Below are positions 32,265 through 45,951 of a stretch of 64,000 nt of DNA, piece by piece. Origin of the DNA: Phorcus lineatus (taxonomy: Eukaryota; Mollusca; Gastropoda; Trochida; Trochidae); contig OV121091.1 in the NCBI GenBank assembly GCA_921293015.1, forward strand, positions 13,731,755 through 13,795,754. The letters are read 5' to 3'. How positions within the stretch are numbered: the first letter of the stretch is position 1; every line of letters starts with the position of its first letter. The notes below the pieces were generated by a model. The model did no database searches. It saw only the letters and a program-made list of their open reading frames with translations, and was not told the origin of the DNA. The position numbers and the translations under genes were made by a program.

Positions 32265-32368
32265 GCTGGTCAGTTGATATCATCCCGTCGCTGGTAATAC
32301 GGAAACGGATAGTACAGATTTCCCTGCTGAAAAGTTCCAGTGGTGATCGAGGAAAGAGCTGTTTACAG
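32265..32368 (+). other. Candidate non-coding 5' leader exon of TLR2
   Basis: Counterpart of the TLR1 leader. The donor TTTACAG|GTAAGG is at 32368/32369 and the acceptor ends at 33411 (intron 1,043 nt). The exon start is not defined. Confidence 0.45.
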
Positions 32369-33426
32369 GTAAGGTTTGATTGCTCCGTCTTCCAAATTCA
32401 GGGAGAATTACACTATCACGTTCACTGGCTGGTTTGTCCACATGCAAGAGAATGAGATCTACAGAAGCTTTATCGTGCAACTAAAAAATCCAGGACTCTT
32501 ACAATTCATTTCCCAGGGATTTTTAAAACACGTCACATACCATGAAACTAAACATAATGAAACCATGTGAAACGATATTCTTCTTTCTCATATGAGGTTA
32601 TCAGGTACTTAAAAGTTACATCCCGTGTTCTTATACAAGCCACATCCCGTTAACAAAATTAAATCAAGTGATAAGGATGTTTGAAACGTTGCATTTTTGA
32701 TTGATAAGAATTAGAATTTGCCTTGATTCATACATTACCTTGTAACTCAAATGATACAAAATAGTAAAATAATTTGGCAATTGACCACATGGTGTTTATG
32801 CTTGCTCTTATAACCATGTGATAATGAATTTTGGTAAACAAATACCCCAAATCAGATTAACAGACATTTACCCTATCAATGTGTATTTGCCATTCTTTTC
32901 AAAACGGATATGATTACAATTCAAACCCTTATACAAATATTAGTATCGTTGATAGATCGTACCATATCTTACTAAAAATACATTTGAAAAAAAATAAATG
33001 AAGATTCGAGAATAAGTACATTTCTTATTCAGACACAATTGTGTTAATAGTCAATGTAACAGTTAAATCAAATTTCAAACATCATTATATCAAAAGTAAT
33101 ATGCTCATGTCAATGTTCCGTGTGTTTGCCAGTCTCTTAGAATTCGGTCTTAAAATCTAAAACTATTTCATGATTCAGGTTAAGTAGCTATAATCTAAAT
33201 CTAAATCTTCCGGTTATCTTCCCTAATACTCCCTAAAACCATAAATCAAGGGTTAATATCAAAACTTCTCATGTCCTTCTAATTATTCAGTGGGGTCATA
33301 ATGTCAGAATTACAAGTCACAATGCCTCAAATCAAACCTTTAGTTATAAATCGGTCATCTTAGGTAAGCTGTCCCTTGAATTTAAAAGTCAAACCTTTTC
33401 TTATGTTCCAGGAGATATTGGTCACG

Positions 33427-35964
33427 ATGAGAATCCTGTTTGGACTTTTGTTCGTTACGCATTTGGCACTTGGACAGATTCATTATTCCTGTGGACAATG
33501 TTCCTGTTTTCGTCGAGGATGGATGGTGTATGCGGACTGCAAAGATCGGGACCTCTCTGGTGTTCCTCCAGCTATACCTCAGGAAACGGCATGGCTTGAT
33601 CTATCGGGAAACAACTTTACAGAACTTTCACAATATCAATTCTTTCAATTTCAAAACTTACGGTATCTTAATCTATCATGTAACCACATAGTGAAAGCTT
33701 ACGACTCTGCATTTGCGGGTTTAGGTAATCTACATTTTCTCCGGTTGGATAACAATTTGTTGCATTATGGCAAACTCAACAAGTCAAATCTCTTCAAGCC
33801 GCTGAGGAACCTCACGTATTTGAATATATCATCAAACAATTTCCTCCGTACATCTCCATTTCCTTACTATCCCGGTATGGCTCTTAGCTATTTGAGGAAA
33901 CTTGAGGTTTTACAGATGGATGGTCTTCCCCATAGGGAACTTGGCCTTGAATTCAGACGTTTGAAAAATCTGATAGAGCTCAATCTGTCTGGTGCTTGTT
34001 CAATTCGGTCGTTGAATAATTATACATTTCAGCACGTCCCTCATATTCAAGTTCTCATTTTGAACGACTGTCAAATATCTAGTATATATCTTGGTTCAAT
34101 CTCGCATATTTCCAATCTGACATACATCGACGTTTCCAATAACAGGGGTTTGAGGTTGGAAGGAATCAGAAACCTGACCTATGAACTTCGAAACAAGCCT
34201 TTGAGATATCTTTACATGAACAGTGTCGTTCCTTACTACTCTGTGTGTGTAATATTGAAAGATGAATTTATCATGAACTTAAATAACACACGTTTGAGGG
34301 TTTTCAGTGCTAATGACAACTACATCGAAAAGTTTGGTGATAATGCCCTACCTTACTTTCCAAAATCCCTTATGAATTTGTCGCTAAGAGAGAACAAATT
34401 TACTTATGGGCCATATATCAAGGACATCCAAGGGATGACAGGTTTGGAGGAAGTAGACCTCAGCGGTATACATAGAGCTCACGAATTTCCTTCCTTTAGA
34501 AGCACTTTTCCAAAGGTTTCCAGTTTTGCTCAAAATGAAATATGGTCGGATGAATGTGATGATGATTGCTATAGCCCTTCAATTTCAAGCATCCCAAGTC
34601 CAAAGTTAACCCTGATGGATGGAGTTCATATCCCAGTTCCCCCCAACCTAAAAAACATCACATATTCCTATTCCCAACTTCCCTACCACATTGGGAATAT
34701 GATAATTGGTAACAACACTTTGGAAAAGGTTGATGTATCAAGCAACATTCTGTCCACATGGTCGGGGCCTGTAACCGGGCTCGAACACCTGAAACATCTG
34801 GACCTGTCAAACAACCTTGCCAAACACATCTACCCTCATTTCTTCCATACTTTTCCCGGACTTGAAATCCTGAACGTCTCTGATAATTTCATGGGATTTG
34901 TTTTGAACAACGACACAAACGGGACTGTTTTCATGCATCAAACAAACATGCGCATTCTTGATCTCCGATCTAACTTCATCTCACAATTGGACAAGGCCGT
35001 TTTCAAAGGTCTTGTGTCTCTTGAGACTCTGTTCCTCCAAGGGAATAACATTCATCCTGCTTTTGTCGTTGACGTTAGTGACATGGTGAATCTGACCTTT
35101 ATTAATCTGAGAAATAATCAGATTCGTTGGTTTGACAAGCACGTCATTGATGCCATCAACAAGATAGCTGATAAGCGTAATGTGTCTATAGACCTCTCTC
35201 AAAACCCGATCGCTTGCACATGTTATAATCTTGAATTTCTCTCTTGGATAAACAATCCCAAACACAATTTACATTTTGTAAATATCCACCATTACTTCTG
35301 CATGTTCAGCAGCGGGAAAAATCAAAGTTTAGCTGATTTCCAAACGGTTTATGAGGAACTGAATAACTCTTGTAACACTTACTTTGGTCTCTCCCTTGGA
35401 CTAGTTGCTGCTGTTGCTCTCGTATTCTGCATCATTATCGTCGGGATCCTGTATCGATATCGCTGGAAGCTTAGGTATGTTTATTACGCTGCTCGACTCA
35501 AATACAGCAAGTTAACCGAGAGAGCTGATGATGGCAACTTTGAATTTGATGCTTTTGTCTCCTTTGCTGAGGAAGATCGGGATTTTGTCGTCAACGATCT
35601 CTGGGAAAAGTTGGAAAACGAGGCTGGAGTGAATTTGAATCTTCATCAACGAAATTTCAGACCGGGACGTCCAATAGCTTCGAACATTGTTGACGCTGTG
35701 AAGAACAGCCGCAAGACGCTTGTTCTTCTGTCCAAGTATTTTCTGGATAGCTATTGGTGTGTCTATGAAGTCAACATGGCCACGATGGAAAGTTTCAATA
35801 CTGGAAGAGATGTTTTGGTAGTCGTGATGCTTGAACAGATACCACCGAAAGATATTCCTCCTGAAATACAGTGTCACCTCCAGAAAGACTCATATCTGGA
35901 GTACCCAACAGAAGGGGACAAAGATGTCTTTTGGAAGACCTTGATTGAATCCTTAAATCGATAG
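33427..35964 (+). CDS. Toll-like receptor, copy 2 (TLR2)
   Basis: 845 residues from the ATG at 33427, the first ATG after the acceptor TATGTTCCAG that ends at 33411. The upstream ATG at 33403 lies inside the predicted intron. Domain order and key residues are as in TLR1: signal peptide, LRRNT, LRRs, one LRRCT, transmembrane helix 653-676, TIR 705-845 with box 1, BB-loop Pro and FW box 3. Relative to TLR1 it has 26 substitutions up to residue 336 (for example V32W, S to C in an early LRR, V336G) and none afterwards. Trp32 is shared only with TLR3. The 3' flank has lost the distal AATAAA. It is probably a functional receptor with the same downstream signalling as its neighbours, and the ligand is unknown. 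Confidence 0.93.
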   Translation: MRILFGLLFVTHLALGQIHYSCGQCSCFRRGWMVYADCKDRDLSGVPPAIPQETAWLDLSGNNFTELSQYQFFQFQNLRYLNLSCNHIVKAYDSAFAGLGNLHFLRLDNNLLHYGKLNKSNLFKPLRNLTYLNISSNNFLRTSPFPYYPGMALSYLRKLEVLQMDGLPHRELGLEFRRLKNLIELNLSGACSIRSLNNYTFQHVPHIQVLILNDCQISSIYLGSISHISNLTYIDVSNNRGLRLEGIRNLTYELRNKPLRYLYMNSVVPYYSVCVILKDEFIMNLNNTRLRVFSANDNYIEKFGDNALPYFPKSLMNLSLRENKFTYGPYIKDIQGMTGLEEVDLSGIHRAHEFPSFRSTFPKVSSFAQNEIWSDECDDDCYSPSISSIPSPKLTLMDGVHIPVPPNLKNITYSYSQLPYHIGNMIIGNNTLEKVDVSSNILSTWSGPVTGLEHLKHLDLSNNLAKHIYPHFFHTFPGLEILNVSDNFMGFVLNNDTNGTVFMHQTNMRILDLRSNFISQLDKAVFKGLVSLETLFLQGNNIHPAFVVDVSDMVNLTFINLRNNQIRWFDKHVIDAINKIADKRNVSIDLSQNPIACTCYNLEFLSWINNPKHNLHFVNIHHYFCMFSSGKNQSLADFQTVYEELNNSCNTYFGLSLGLVAAVALVFCIIIVGILYRYRWKLRYVYYAARLKYSKLTERADDGNFEFDAFVSFAEEDRDFVVNDLWEKLENEAGVNLNLHQRNFRPGRPIASNIVDAVKNSRKTLVLLSKYFLDSYWCVYEVNMATMESFNTGRDVLVVVMLEQIPPKDIPPEIQCHLQKDSYLEYPTEGDKDVFWKTLIESLNR

Positions 35965-38251
35965 ATTCTTCTTACAATTATGAAGCTGGAACATAAGTCA
36001 TAAACACATATTTTCGACATATCAACCCCCTCCCCCGTCGTAAACATATACCCCTTCTACTCACAAATGTGTTCCTGTCCTATAACCGTTTCACTACTCA
36101 AATTTGCCAAGTTATACTTGCCAAGTTATCGCACAGAGTATGTTGTTGGAGTCAAATATGTCAACATTTAGGGAAAGTTCTATTCTTTCTAGAGAATACA
36201 TTTCTATACATTACATAGTCTTAATAAATGGTGTATATATTGAAAGCTTAATAATAACAACATAAATGACGTTACAATGGATACGCTGGATCTCTTATTC
36301 CTTCGATAGTTGTATATTCATATTTGCTACTGTACATTAGTGCTGTTTAGTGGAAGTTTTGTTTTTTCATATGTGTGTATTTAACTTGTAGAAATATATC
36401 TTATTTTCTTTGTTTTTAGTAAATTCGTGTATTATTATTCATGCAAATTGAAAAGGAATAGATAAAGGACAAAATGGACTGCATTGCAACGGATCCTAAT
36501 ACCACTGTGGTTGAAATTCAACTTCGTTATACAATCTCCCAAAAAGAACTAAGGGTTGAAAAAACTTATTCGTGTTTGCAGTAACTGAAATCATTATTTC
36601 TATCAAATAACTAACATAATCGATCGAATCTTCTTACATTAACCATTCGCAAAGCCATATTGTTTTATTTGATAGACCTATCAGAATGTTTGCACTACTT
36701 AAGATCTAAATTTATCATTGAAAATAACATTCGGAGTTAAGATTATGAATCATTGTAGCGCAAAGATATTGGAACATATTTATTGCATGAAAGCCGACAT
36801 TTTGGTATCAATTACTACAGAATAAACAAAGATGACAAACATAGAAGGAGGAAAAGTTATTTAAACACGAGATTATATTATTGTTATTTATAACAATTAT
36901 TAATCATTATATTCAGAATCTTCAACTCTGAAGGAGGGTCTAAACACTCTTCCTCGGGTAATTATCGCTATATATAGTTCTCATTTGTTGTGATTCAGGA
37001 CACTGTGTGATACAATCATTACATGCAACATCTATTCTCCAGGCCTCGAATGTGAAGTAATACTTCAATGCACGATGTAAGGGAGATAACCCAAGTGTAT
37101 TCTTATTCAAATAATTCTGGTACATGTACATGACCCAGCAAATATATTTGACAAATATAGATTTGTGAATAACCAATATTTATAAGAATACACTATTTAT
37201 CATACAAAGCTGTTCGCTGCTTAAACCATGTAGATTGCTTGTGCCCTTGACCTAAGATCCATAATACTAACATAGAAAATTCAATTTATAGGTTATGTAG
37301 CTCATCGGACTGCATACAATATTAGAGGCCACCGGTTCACCGTTTGTGGGGCAACAGGGTCAACAAATCTCGAAATGTCTACAAAAAACCCAAACTATGT
37401 TTTTTTCTCCCTGACATCAAGTCTTTTTAGACTGTATTTTATTTTAATGTTAAGAGCGTGACCTTTCAAGCACATTAAATCTTCTTGATAAGCAACGATT
37501 TGAAGGTTTATGTACCAAGGATCTTGTCATCTTCATTTACATCTTAGATGTTATTTTCTTTAATTGGCCAGTTCAACTCAAGTTTTAATGTAAGTCGAGA
37601 TCTAAAGCTTTGAAAAGTAACATTTATCGATTGGTCTTATGATAAAAGGTACACAAACCAAACGATGATTTTTTACCACTTTAACTATAAGTACAAGACT
37701 CCAAAGATATCACTTGCACCTTGCCAAATTGGAAATACGCATATGACATATCAAAAACGAAATGTAACGTTTCAGAAACTAAGAAAAATGGAAAGAGTTG
37801 TGGTCACAAGACACATCCTGGTACACAATAGCCTGAAGACAAGGGCTATGGCTTCTGGTTTAAAAAAGGAACAAACATAACAACATATCATATTTTAATA
37901 AGCAACAAGATCATAGAAATGAATAGGCAGGGGCATTAAAAGATAAAAGAAGCAATACAAGACCAAACGACAAAAGTTGTTGTCCAAATATCTTGGATTC
38001 CTATTGATAAACTTTCTTTGCTTATCATATAATGCACAAGTGACATTAAAAAAACAAGACAACAAAAAATCTTTGGATTCATTAATATTTTGAAGTTTTG
38101 CCGCTTGATGAACAAAATGGAAACTATGAGTGAACAACGCGGAATAAGACTGAGTTTTCTCCTTTATCATGGATAATTTTGTGACGTCATCACAAATCTC
38201 TTTTTGTAAGTCGTAGATGTTCCATAGAAAATGACATCAAAACGATTCCGA
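35965..38251. other. 3' flank of TLR2
   Basis: It aligns with the 3' flank of TLR1. Proximal AATAAA is at 36223-36228. A 33-bp deletion near 36403 removes the distal signal. A private T at 36781 (G in units 1, 3 and 4) is the one clear difference I found from unit 3 in this flank. Confidence 0.55.
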
Positions 38252-38391
38252 AGTTCTGTATGAAAAAAGGTAAGCATTAGCTGTTTTCATTGCATATTCG
38301 GCTTCGAAATTATATGTGTTCTATGTCATGTTCATGTATGTGGAGTGATGAATTTTTTGCCTAACGTGCATTAAAAAAGTGATCATATGAC

Positions 38392-38950
38392 TATGTCCAG
38401 AAATAGGCGTAGTAACCTTACTAAATTACGTTGCGGTGTTTTACCCCTTCATATAGAGACAGGACGATATTGTAAACCCCCCACACCCCTAAATCATAGA
38501 TTGTGCCCGTTTTGTGATGCTTTTGAGTCTGAAGCACATTTTCTTTGTAACTGTGACTTTTACCATGATCTTAAAAGTACCCTTCTAAATAGTATTAGTT
38601 TTAACTCCGACGAAAGTGATTACCTGAAATTTAATGTACTTATGAATACAACTGAAACCAAAGCTTTTAAACTTTTAGCTGACACTATCAATAGTATGTT
38701 CCGCCGGAGACAATTTCATTCTTGACATATTTTACCTCTGTGTTATTTATATATATATTTATTTATCTTATTTTATCCTATTATCTATTAACATAATCAA
38801 TGTTGTATATATATATCAGTCTTAATAGTGTCTCGTAAGCCAAAAATATGGCTGGGTGATATGTTATATTTTATGCTATTACATTTGACATTTTAACTGT
38901 AACATATCATGTGACACTTTAATAAAATAATACTGTCTGTCTGTCTGTCT
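38392..38950 (+). mobile_element. 5'-truncated LINE with (CTGT)n tail, unit 3
   Basis: Same insertion as 25432-25990, with a few point differences (for example Arg to Ser and Leu to Phe in the ORF2 remnant). Confidence 0.75.
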
Positions 38951-39017
38951 AATATGCTTGAAATGCAAGCCTAGTGAAGAGAAACTCAAGATCAATCACA
39001 TTGTACCATGTCTTTAA

Positions 39018-39486
39018 AGAGCCACTCCGTGATTTTCATAACATATTATTTACCTTTGATACGAACCTAAATGTCATATGTGGTGATATACAATCAAAAC
39101 ATCTTAACTTTTTGTGTCCAAAAGACATATATATGACAAATACTGGTTTTCCATTAAAATCTTAAATCAGCCTTATAAATGCACACAGGTGTAGATATCA
39201 TGTCCAAAATACATTGATACTAGTTATATAACCTAATAAACACTATCAACTCCTAACTGCCCTCCTGACTGTTTTAGATAAGTCTCCAAAATTACATTTG
39301 ACTATTTGACGCGCGCCACTGTCCAGTTTTAGATCATAACTGCGACGTTCTACCTCCATATTGTCATTGTAAAAAAACAATAAGCTTTAAAATGTATACT
39401 TTTGGTAACAGTCGATACTTCACGATGAAATGACACCATTGATTAATTTTGGCATATAGGACTCCAACAACTCACGGAGTGGCTCT
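39018..39486 (-). mobile_element. TTAA MITE, family A, copy 5 (unit 3)
   Basis: Orthologous to 26058-26526: same flanks, terminal repeats and TTAA. Confidence 0.85.
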
Positions 39487-41143
39487 TTAAAGAGACTGGC
39501 AGGTCCAACCGACCTTTTGACCCGAAGTCGAACGCGCTAACCACTGCGGGGTCCTAGGGTTGATTATGTAATCAGCAACGGAACAATCAGCCCTGACAAT
39601 GTGGCAGTATCAACCTTTTTTTTAAAGAGATTTCACAAAGGTGTAAGGACATACAATTTCAAGATTGGCAAAATTGGGTTTCAGGATCATCGGATCTAAA
39701 ACATTACAGTGGTTTCAAATCGGCTTTGAAAGTCGAAAAATATATTCTCAAATTGTTTTCAGAGAATTACTTGTTGAGAATGTTTTGTAAATTTCGAAAA
39801 TTCCATAAAATGAAAGTAGATCACTCAGGTGTCAAAGTTACGATAACCCAACTGCGTTGATATCTACAAAGTGTGTTCTCATTTGTATTGAAAATGAAGT
39901 TGACACATTTCACGCCGCCATCGTAGCATGAGTATTACTGATATGACCTACATACTCACTCACTGCGACGCTCAACAACTGCAAAGAAAAATTTCAATAA
40001 ACGAAAGGGGAAACAGGTTCTTTTGACATTTCGATTGATATTTATTGAAAAATATACATAAAATTAAATCGAAAATGGGTTATTTGTATGAAATGAAATC
40101 GAAAGTAGGTTTCTTTAAGAATGTATTCATTATCTTGAGAAAAATCTTTCCACGATTTTTACTGCAATGAATGATTTCGACTTTACACCTATAATAATTG
40201 AGTTACCTCGTGCACATATTTGCGTCGTAGTCACTTGCAATATACAGAAAAAAAATCAATATGAAAAACGCCTCAAGGACAAATGCTTTGAAAGGCTGAT
40301 CATAGATTATTCTAAACATTGGTTTTCCAGCTACCTGGCGAAGAAATACCCCGAAAGGTAATTTACTTCCTTGAAGGTAAATACGTACGTGTCATTATCA
40401 TTACACAAGGACATGGCTGCGTGAGAAGATGATACAAGGTTAGTGCTCAGACTTTCATATAAGTTATTTATTAGCTTAAACCTCTTGTTGAAAATGCAAG
40501 AACGTGATTTTGAATTTTATAACTGTATTATGCATCGTCATACCACCTTTCAAGATGCAGTCTGCTTAATTCAAACTCTTGAGGTTTACCGTAGAGTAAT
40601 ATTCAAGTGATCACATGAATTTATGCCTTTTCATAGTGTGGTCTTTTGGGTGCAGGCGATCTAAAACTTACTGACTTTCTCTCCCTATGCATTTCATTTC
40701 GTCTTTTCCCTCATCCTTACGCATGTCACGCATGTCACGATTGTCAAAGTGGAACATGTGCGTTTGTTGTTTTTTTGAAAATGGACAAATGTGAAGGGAG
40801 GTCGCATCTGGAACGAGGCTTTTTACCTCGATCTGGGCACTTCCGTCTTGAGATGACGCCATAAAAACTCGCCTTTCACTAATTGAAGTAACGTATCTGT
40901 AATTAAAAAGGTGACATATACGTGGTTCCACTGGTGAATTGGAGTTAGGACATTTATGAATACGTCAGGAGGGATATTTACCGATGTCACTTTATGAGTA
41001 TGTTTATAACATCATATATATCGGAGCTTGATATGCCTACGTGAAATGCCTTGTTCTATGTTGTATATGGCCTGTATCATTGTCTCCCGTGCTTGTGGTT
41101 TTTCCCCAACTATCTGTTGAAAACCAACACCAGGTTTCCTTAA

Positions 41144-41851
41144 GGATGTTCGCTCCTCAGTAACAGTGACAAAACTCAAAAAACATTAAATCATAATGTT
41201 CTTATATAATAAACCAAAATGAAGCGGCAATTTCTCAATTTTGATGATTTCTGATTAAATATTCATCAAAATTAAGAAACGTAGTATTTTTCATTTTGAA
41301 ATAATTCACAATTCTGCTGACTCAGCAATTCTAATTGTAACTATCATTTGAGCAAGTTCTATTGTCTGTTTTTCTTAGAAAATAGATGTTGTTGAAAGAA
41401 TATGATTTGTATGTATTTGTTCAGGTATAATTTTTAGATAATGTGTGGGAGAAAGCATGTTTTTAGTAAAAAATAGCTTAAATATTGATAATTTTATTGA
41501 AATGTTTGAATACATGTTGTGCCGTAGCGGCTAAAAACCCACACTACCATATATATTTTATACTATTTTCTGGAAGAAAATTATGTTAACTCAAACCTGT
41601 TTTCATATTAAAAAAAGTTTAATACAGGAACTAATTTAAATTTAACATTTTTCAAAAAAGGTCATCATTTCCCCATTGACTCCCATGTTAAATCTCTGAC
41701 TGACATAGGGATCTTTGTCATACAATATCTCGAAAAAAACCACACTAACCCCCATTTTTTTGGGTTGATATTTCGAGCAAATACACTAAACTTTTGAAAA
41801 AAACAAGTTAGAAAAAAAGTTTAATACTTTAAATTTGAGGAGCGAACATCC
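41144..41851 (+). mobile_element. TTAA MITE, family B, 708 bp (unit 3)
   Basis: Comparison with the empty site in unit 2 (near 28,170: CCAGGTTTCC-TTAA-GTAAAATATG) defines the insertion exactly. Terminal inverted repeats are GGATGTTCGCTCCTCA / TGAGGAGCGAACATCC-like, flanked by TTAA at 41140-41143 and 41852-41855. There is no coding capacity. The precise TTAA duplication points to mobilisation by a piggyBac-type transposase acting in trans. Confidence 0.88.
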
Positions 41852-42160
41852 TTAAGTAAAATATGAGCCAAGATGAGTTGTCTGCAAATATGTTTGGCCC
41901 TTCGTGACTTCACTTGACGCTTGGTGTAAACATATTTATTCAGAGAAAAACTGATGGGATTGGCAAACAAGCAAAATCTTTGCTTATATAAATGCCTCTC
42001 CCGACAATATACAAATATAAACTTTCATAAAATGATGACGTTCACAAAACATTTAAGAACAGATCAGATATGCATGTACATTTGCAGGCTTACATACTAT
42101 GATTTAAAGATAATTTTTTTTAAATTTCGCAAGGCAATTGAAGAAGGTAATGTAAGTTGG

Positions 42161-43165
42161 TTAAGACAAATCTGAAAATCTTTTAGAGGAAACTATGAAA
42201 TTATGGACAGATTTAAAAAATTTGTTATTATGTTGATCAGTAGAGCCAGAGTTGCCGTAAAGGATAGATGGTAGATTATAACCTTTTTGAAAAAAGTATG
42301 TGTTTAGTCTTAATTCGTGGTAAGTGGGACAAATTAGGAAGAAGTGGAGTGCATCCTCAAAGTGATGACCGCAGTTGCAGTTAGGGGTATCGGATATAAA
42401 TCTGATGAATTTATCACCGTTTAAGTCACTGCAGCCAAGCCGAAGACGGGAGTGAATTATCTGGCAGAATCTTGACCCATGAAATAAATTAAAATGAATC
42501 GGGTTGCTATTGGTGTCTTTTAATTTCCTTTTGAATTCTGCAAGTGAGCTGAAGTTGACCAGGTCCGGGGGGAGGGAATTCCAGATATTGACCGTGTCTG
42601 GTAGAAACGATTTAGAGTAATTACTTGTGTTGCATTTTATGCTTTGAAGGTCGGAATAGTTTCTTAAATTGTACCGACTTGCGTCGGACACAGTGTCAGG
42701 TATTAGGTTTGATAAATATTCAGGTACTAGTTTATTAACCATCTTATAAAAGACATACAGTTTCTGGCGATGTCTACGCTTCTCTAATGAAGTAATGTTA
42801 GTTTCTGAGTATAACTTTTCATGACTTGTGCCGCGAACGGCACCACAAATAGTTCTAATTGCGTCCAGATTAAGTTTTTCTAGAAGTACAGATTGCTCTT
42901 TTGTACAATTATCCAGGATGTGGCATGAATAATCGAAAACTGGTAATATAAATGATTTATACATGGTCTGAAGGGTTTTACGATTAAGGCGGTATTTAAA
43001 ACTTCTAAGGCAATTTATCATTGGACTTACCTTTTTGATAATACTATCAATATGGTTATGCCACATGCAATCCTGTTGTAGAATTAATCCTAGATGTCTA
43101 TGAGATGAAACGTCCTTTATAGGTGTATTATTCATAGATAAGACTTGGCGCTTATTGATCAGCAT
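42161..43165 (-). mobile_element. LINE reverse-transcriptase C-terminal fragment, unit 3
   Basis: Same insertion as 28554-29465 but without the 17-bp deletion, so the minus-strand frame runs 334 codons and continues past the Cys/His finger to KRFSDLS. It is still a 5'-truncated element without a catalytic core. Confidence 0.75.
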
Positions 43166-43204
43166 GCCACAATACAGGTATCCTTCTCTGGAAGTTAGAA
43201 AAAT

Positions 43205-43356
43205 GGGTCTCTGTAAATTAGATGTGTAGAAATCTTCCTATGGAACAATATATGTATAGAAACCTACTATAACAGCCATTGGGTCTTTGTGAAATAGATG
43301 TATTGAAATCTTCCTGTGGAACAATAGATGTCTAGAAACCAAATGTAACTGCCCTC
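43205..43356. repeat. 76-bp imperfect tandem duplication, unit 3
   Basis: Same pair of 76-bp units as at 29505-29656. Confidence 0.65.
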
Positions 43357-43810
43357 TTAAGAAATATTCAACGAAACCAATCTCCACTTCAATATGACTC
43401 AACGATGTTTTTTACCATGAGAAATAGCATGTTCTACCAGAATGCACATGTCATGTCAAGTGGGATTAGTTTATGCGTACCGGTTTGGATCACTAGTTTC
43501 GGTGCAGTAATTTTAGCCGTCGTGAAATGAAAGTGAAACCCACTCTCAACCGATCTTAGACTTTCACAATCATCACGTTTGACTACGTCGAAATAGATGT
43601 AATTCACCTTTTTCATCCAAACCCGACTCACCTATTCTCGAATTCCAATCTGCCCCCATCTTCCCTCGCCGATACCAAACGGACCTCAAATTTACCCACC
43701 TTAGAGCGATCATTCACTCATATGTTAAATAACTTTAAATCATCCTTTTACCTTTTACTCGCAGAACTTAACCTTACCTTTACCTAAATTGCATTAACTT
43801 TATCAATTTT

Positions 43811-44586
43811 CCTCACCTCGTCTCGCTTCTCACTTCGCTTCAATTTACTTCACCTTGCCTCACCTCACTTCTTATATCACTTCAACTGTCACTCTCCTCA
43901 CTTCGCCTTTACTCATCACAACTCACCTCACTTCACCTCTACTTATCACTACTCACCTCACCGTCACTTACCTCACTTCTCACCTATACTCGTCACCACT
44001 CCCCTCACTTCGCATCTCACTTCTACTCATCACTACTCACCTCACTTCGCCTCTCACCTCAACGCCACTCACCTCACTTCACCTCACCGATATAATCCTT
44101 TCACCTTTTACTCGCAGAACTTAAATTACATTACCTTTATCAATTCTCCTCACCTCGTCTCGCTTGTCACCTCGCTTCAAGTTACTTTACTTTGACTCAC
44201 CTCACTCACCTTATTTCACCTCTCACCTCTACTCATCACCTCTCACCTCACTTCGCCTCTCACCTCACCTCTGCTCATCACCACTCACCTCACGTCTCAC
44301 CTCTACTCACCGCCACTTACCTCACTTCGCCTCTCACCTCACCGCCACTCACCTCACCTCTCACCTCTACTCATCACCACTCACCTCACTTCGCATCTCA
44401 CCTCTTCTCATCACCACTCACCTCACTTCGCCTCTCACCTCACCGCCACTCACCTCTACTCCATTCACCTTATTTCACCTTTCTTCACCTTAACACCACT
44501 CACCTCACTTCACCTCACCGTAACCGTCTCACAATGAACTTCACCTCAAATCACCGCACTTTACTTGAGCTTACCTCACTTTCATG
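43811..44586. repeat. CTCACC-type minisatellite (unit 3)
   Basis: Shortened form of the unit 2 block, and matched at 57394-58169. Confidence 0.9.
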
Positions 44587-45847
44587 AATCCCATTTAATT
44601 TTCCCAACATACAATCATGACTTCAATTAACGTGATCTGTTTGAGACAATATTAGCTGTTGGTAGTTAGTATTTAAGGTGGATAACGCTAACGTGATTTG
44701 GAGGACTTTGTAATGTTTTAAATGATAACACTATTGGCACCTGACTAAAAAAGATATAAGAATAGGCTTGCTTCGAAAAGGTCAATGGAGAACTAAGATT
44801 TGTTTTTCACAAATCTGATGTGCCTATTATTCGTCCTCATCCCAATAACTTAAAAAAGACATAAAATTTTACATCATTGAAGAGATTATAAGAATCCGTG
44901 TATCGCGGATACAAATACGCTGGCGAAGCAGGATACATATTTGATAAAACTTGTTCACACCATAATAGTTCAGAGATACTTTATTTATTACTGATGAATA
45001 CACGATGTATCCTGAAAAACATTTTGGAATTTTCCTCTTAATTTTCATTTTATCATTACACAACGTAGGTTTTGTATTTGGTAAACATAATGTAGTAGGT
45101 ACTAAGTGGACCTAATGATTCCTGGCTACGATACCTACATGCTGTGGTATGAACTATCATCAATCGGACCTTTGATCAACCTCGGACATCCAGGGCTAAA
45201 TCATTGCCCCAATGCTCTTCACAATCGCCCTTAGGACTTTTCCTTTGGAAAATCTACAGCTTATATCATTCGCCCTTGATTTGTTTAATGCAATGAACAG
45301 CTACGTTGATTGGACAAGAGCGCCTCTCAGAAGACTTGTTACAAAACACTTTCCGTTGAGAAAATGGCTCTTTGCTTTAAGCTTATAATTTCGTGTTTTA
45401 TCCTGAGTAGGAAATGTTACCTTAAAAAATTTCAAATTGAAATTATTGAGTATGAACTAAAATGGGCTGTTATCTCAGCTTTAAAAAACACATATTTTCA
45501 CATTTCGTATCAAGCTATTTCAATGGGTCATTATTTCATAACGAGATTTAAGGGCGAGTAAATCGAGAATTACTTTTGCTGATGAAAGTCCGAGGGATGA
45601 TTGTGAACGTAACATTACGCCATTGAAAGTTAAATTGTAACTTTAATTACATACTGAACTCTTGTTAAGATGACCTTGTCAAGAGGATGTGAGATTCTGA
45701 GGTTGTAAAGAAATAAGTCAAATTTCTATAAGGATCGTTTAACCTTGTACATGTATGTATCGATGCTATGCACAAGTATCATTTATGTATCTTTTGAAAA
45801 AAAAAATTGTTCGAAATTTCAACCTGTAATTAATTTCAGCTAAAGAG

Positions 45848-45951
45848 GCTGGTCAGTTGATATCATCCCGTCGCTGGTAATACGGAAACGGATAGTACAG
45901 ATTTCCCTGCTGAAAAGTTCCAGTGGTGATCGAGGAAAGAGCTGTTTACAG
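45848..45951 (+). other. Candidate non-coding 5' leader exon of TLR3
   Basis: Identical to the TLR2 leader; donor after 45951, acceptor ending at 46994. Confidence 0.45.

Larger units (their letters stand above)
25292..38251 (+). repeat. Segmental tandem repeat unit 2 (contains TLR2)
   Basis: A 12,960-bp unit. It carries both LINE insertions shared with units 3-4 but not the 708-bp TTAA MITE. Its minisatellite is longer than in units 3-4. From about 30.5 kb onward it is nearly identical to the sequence 13,583 bp downstream. Confidence 0.85.
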
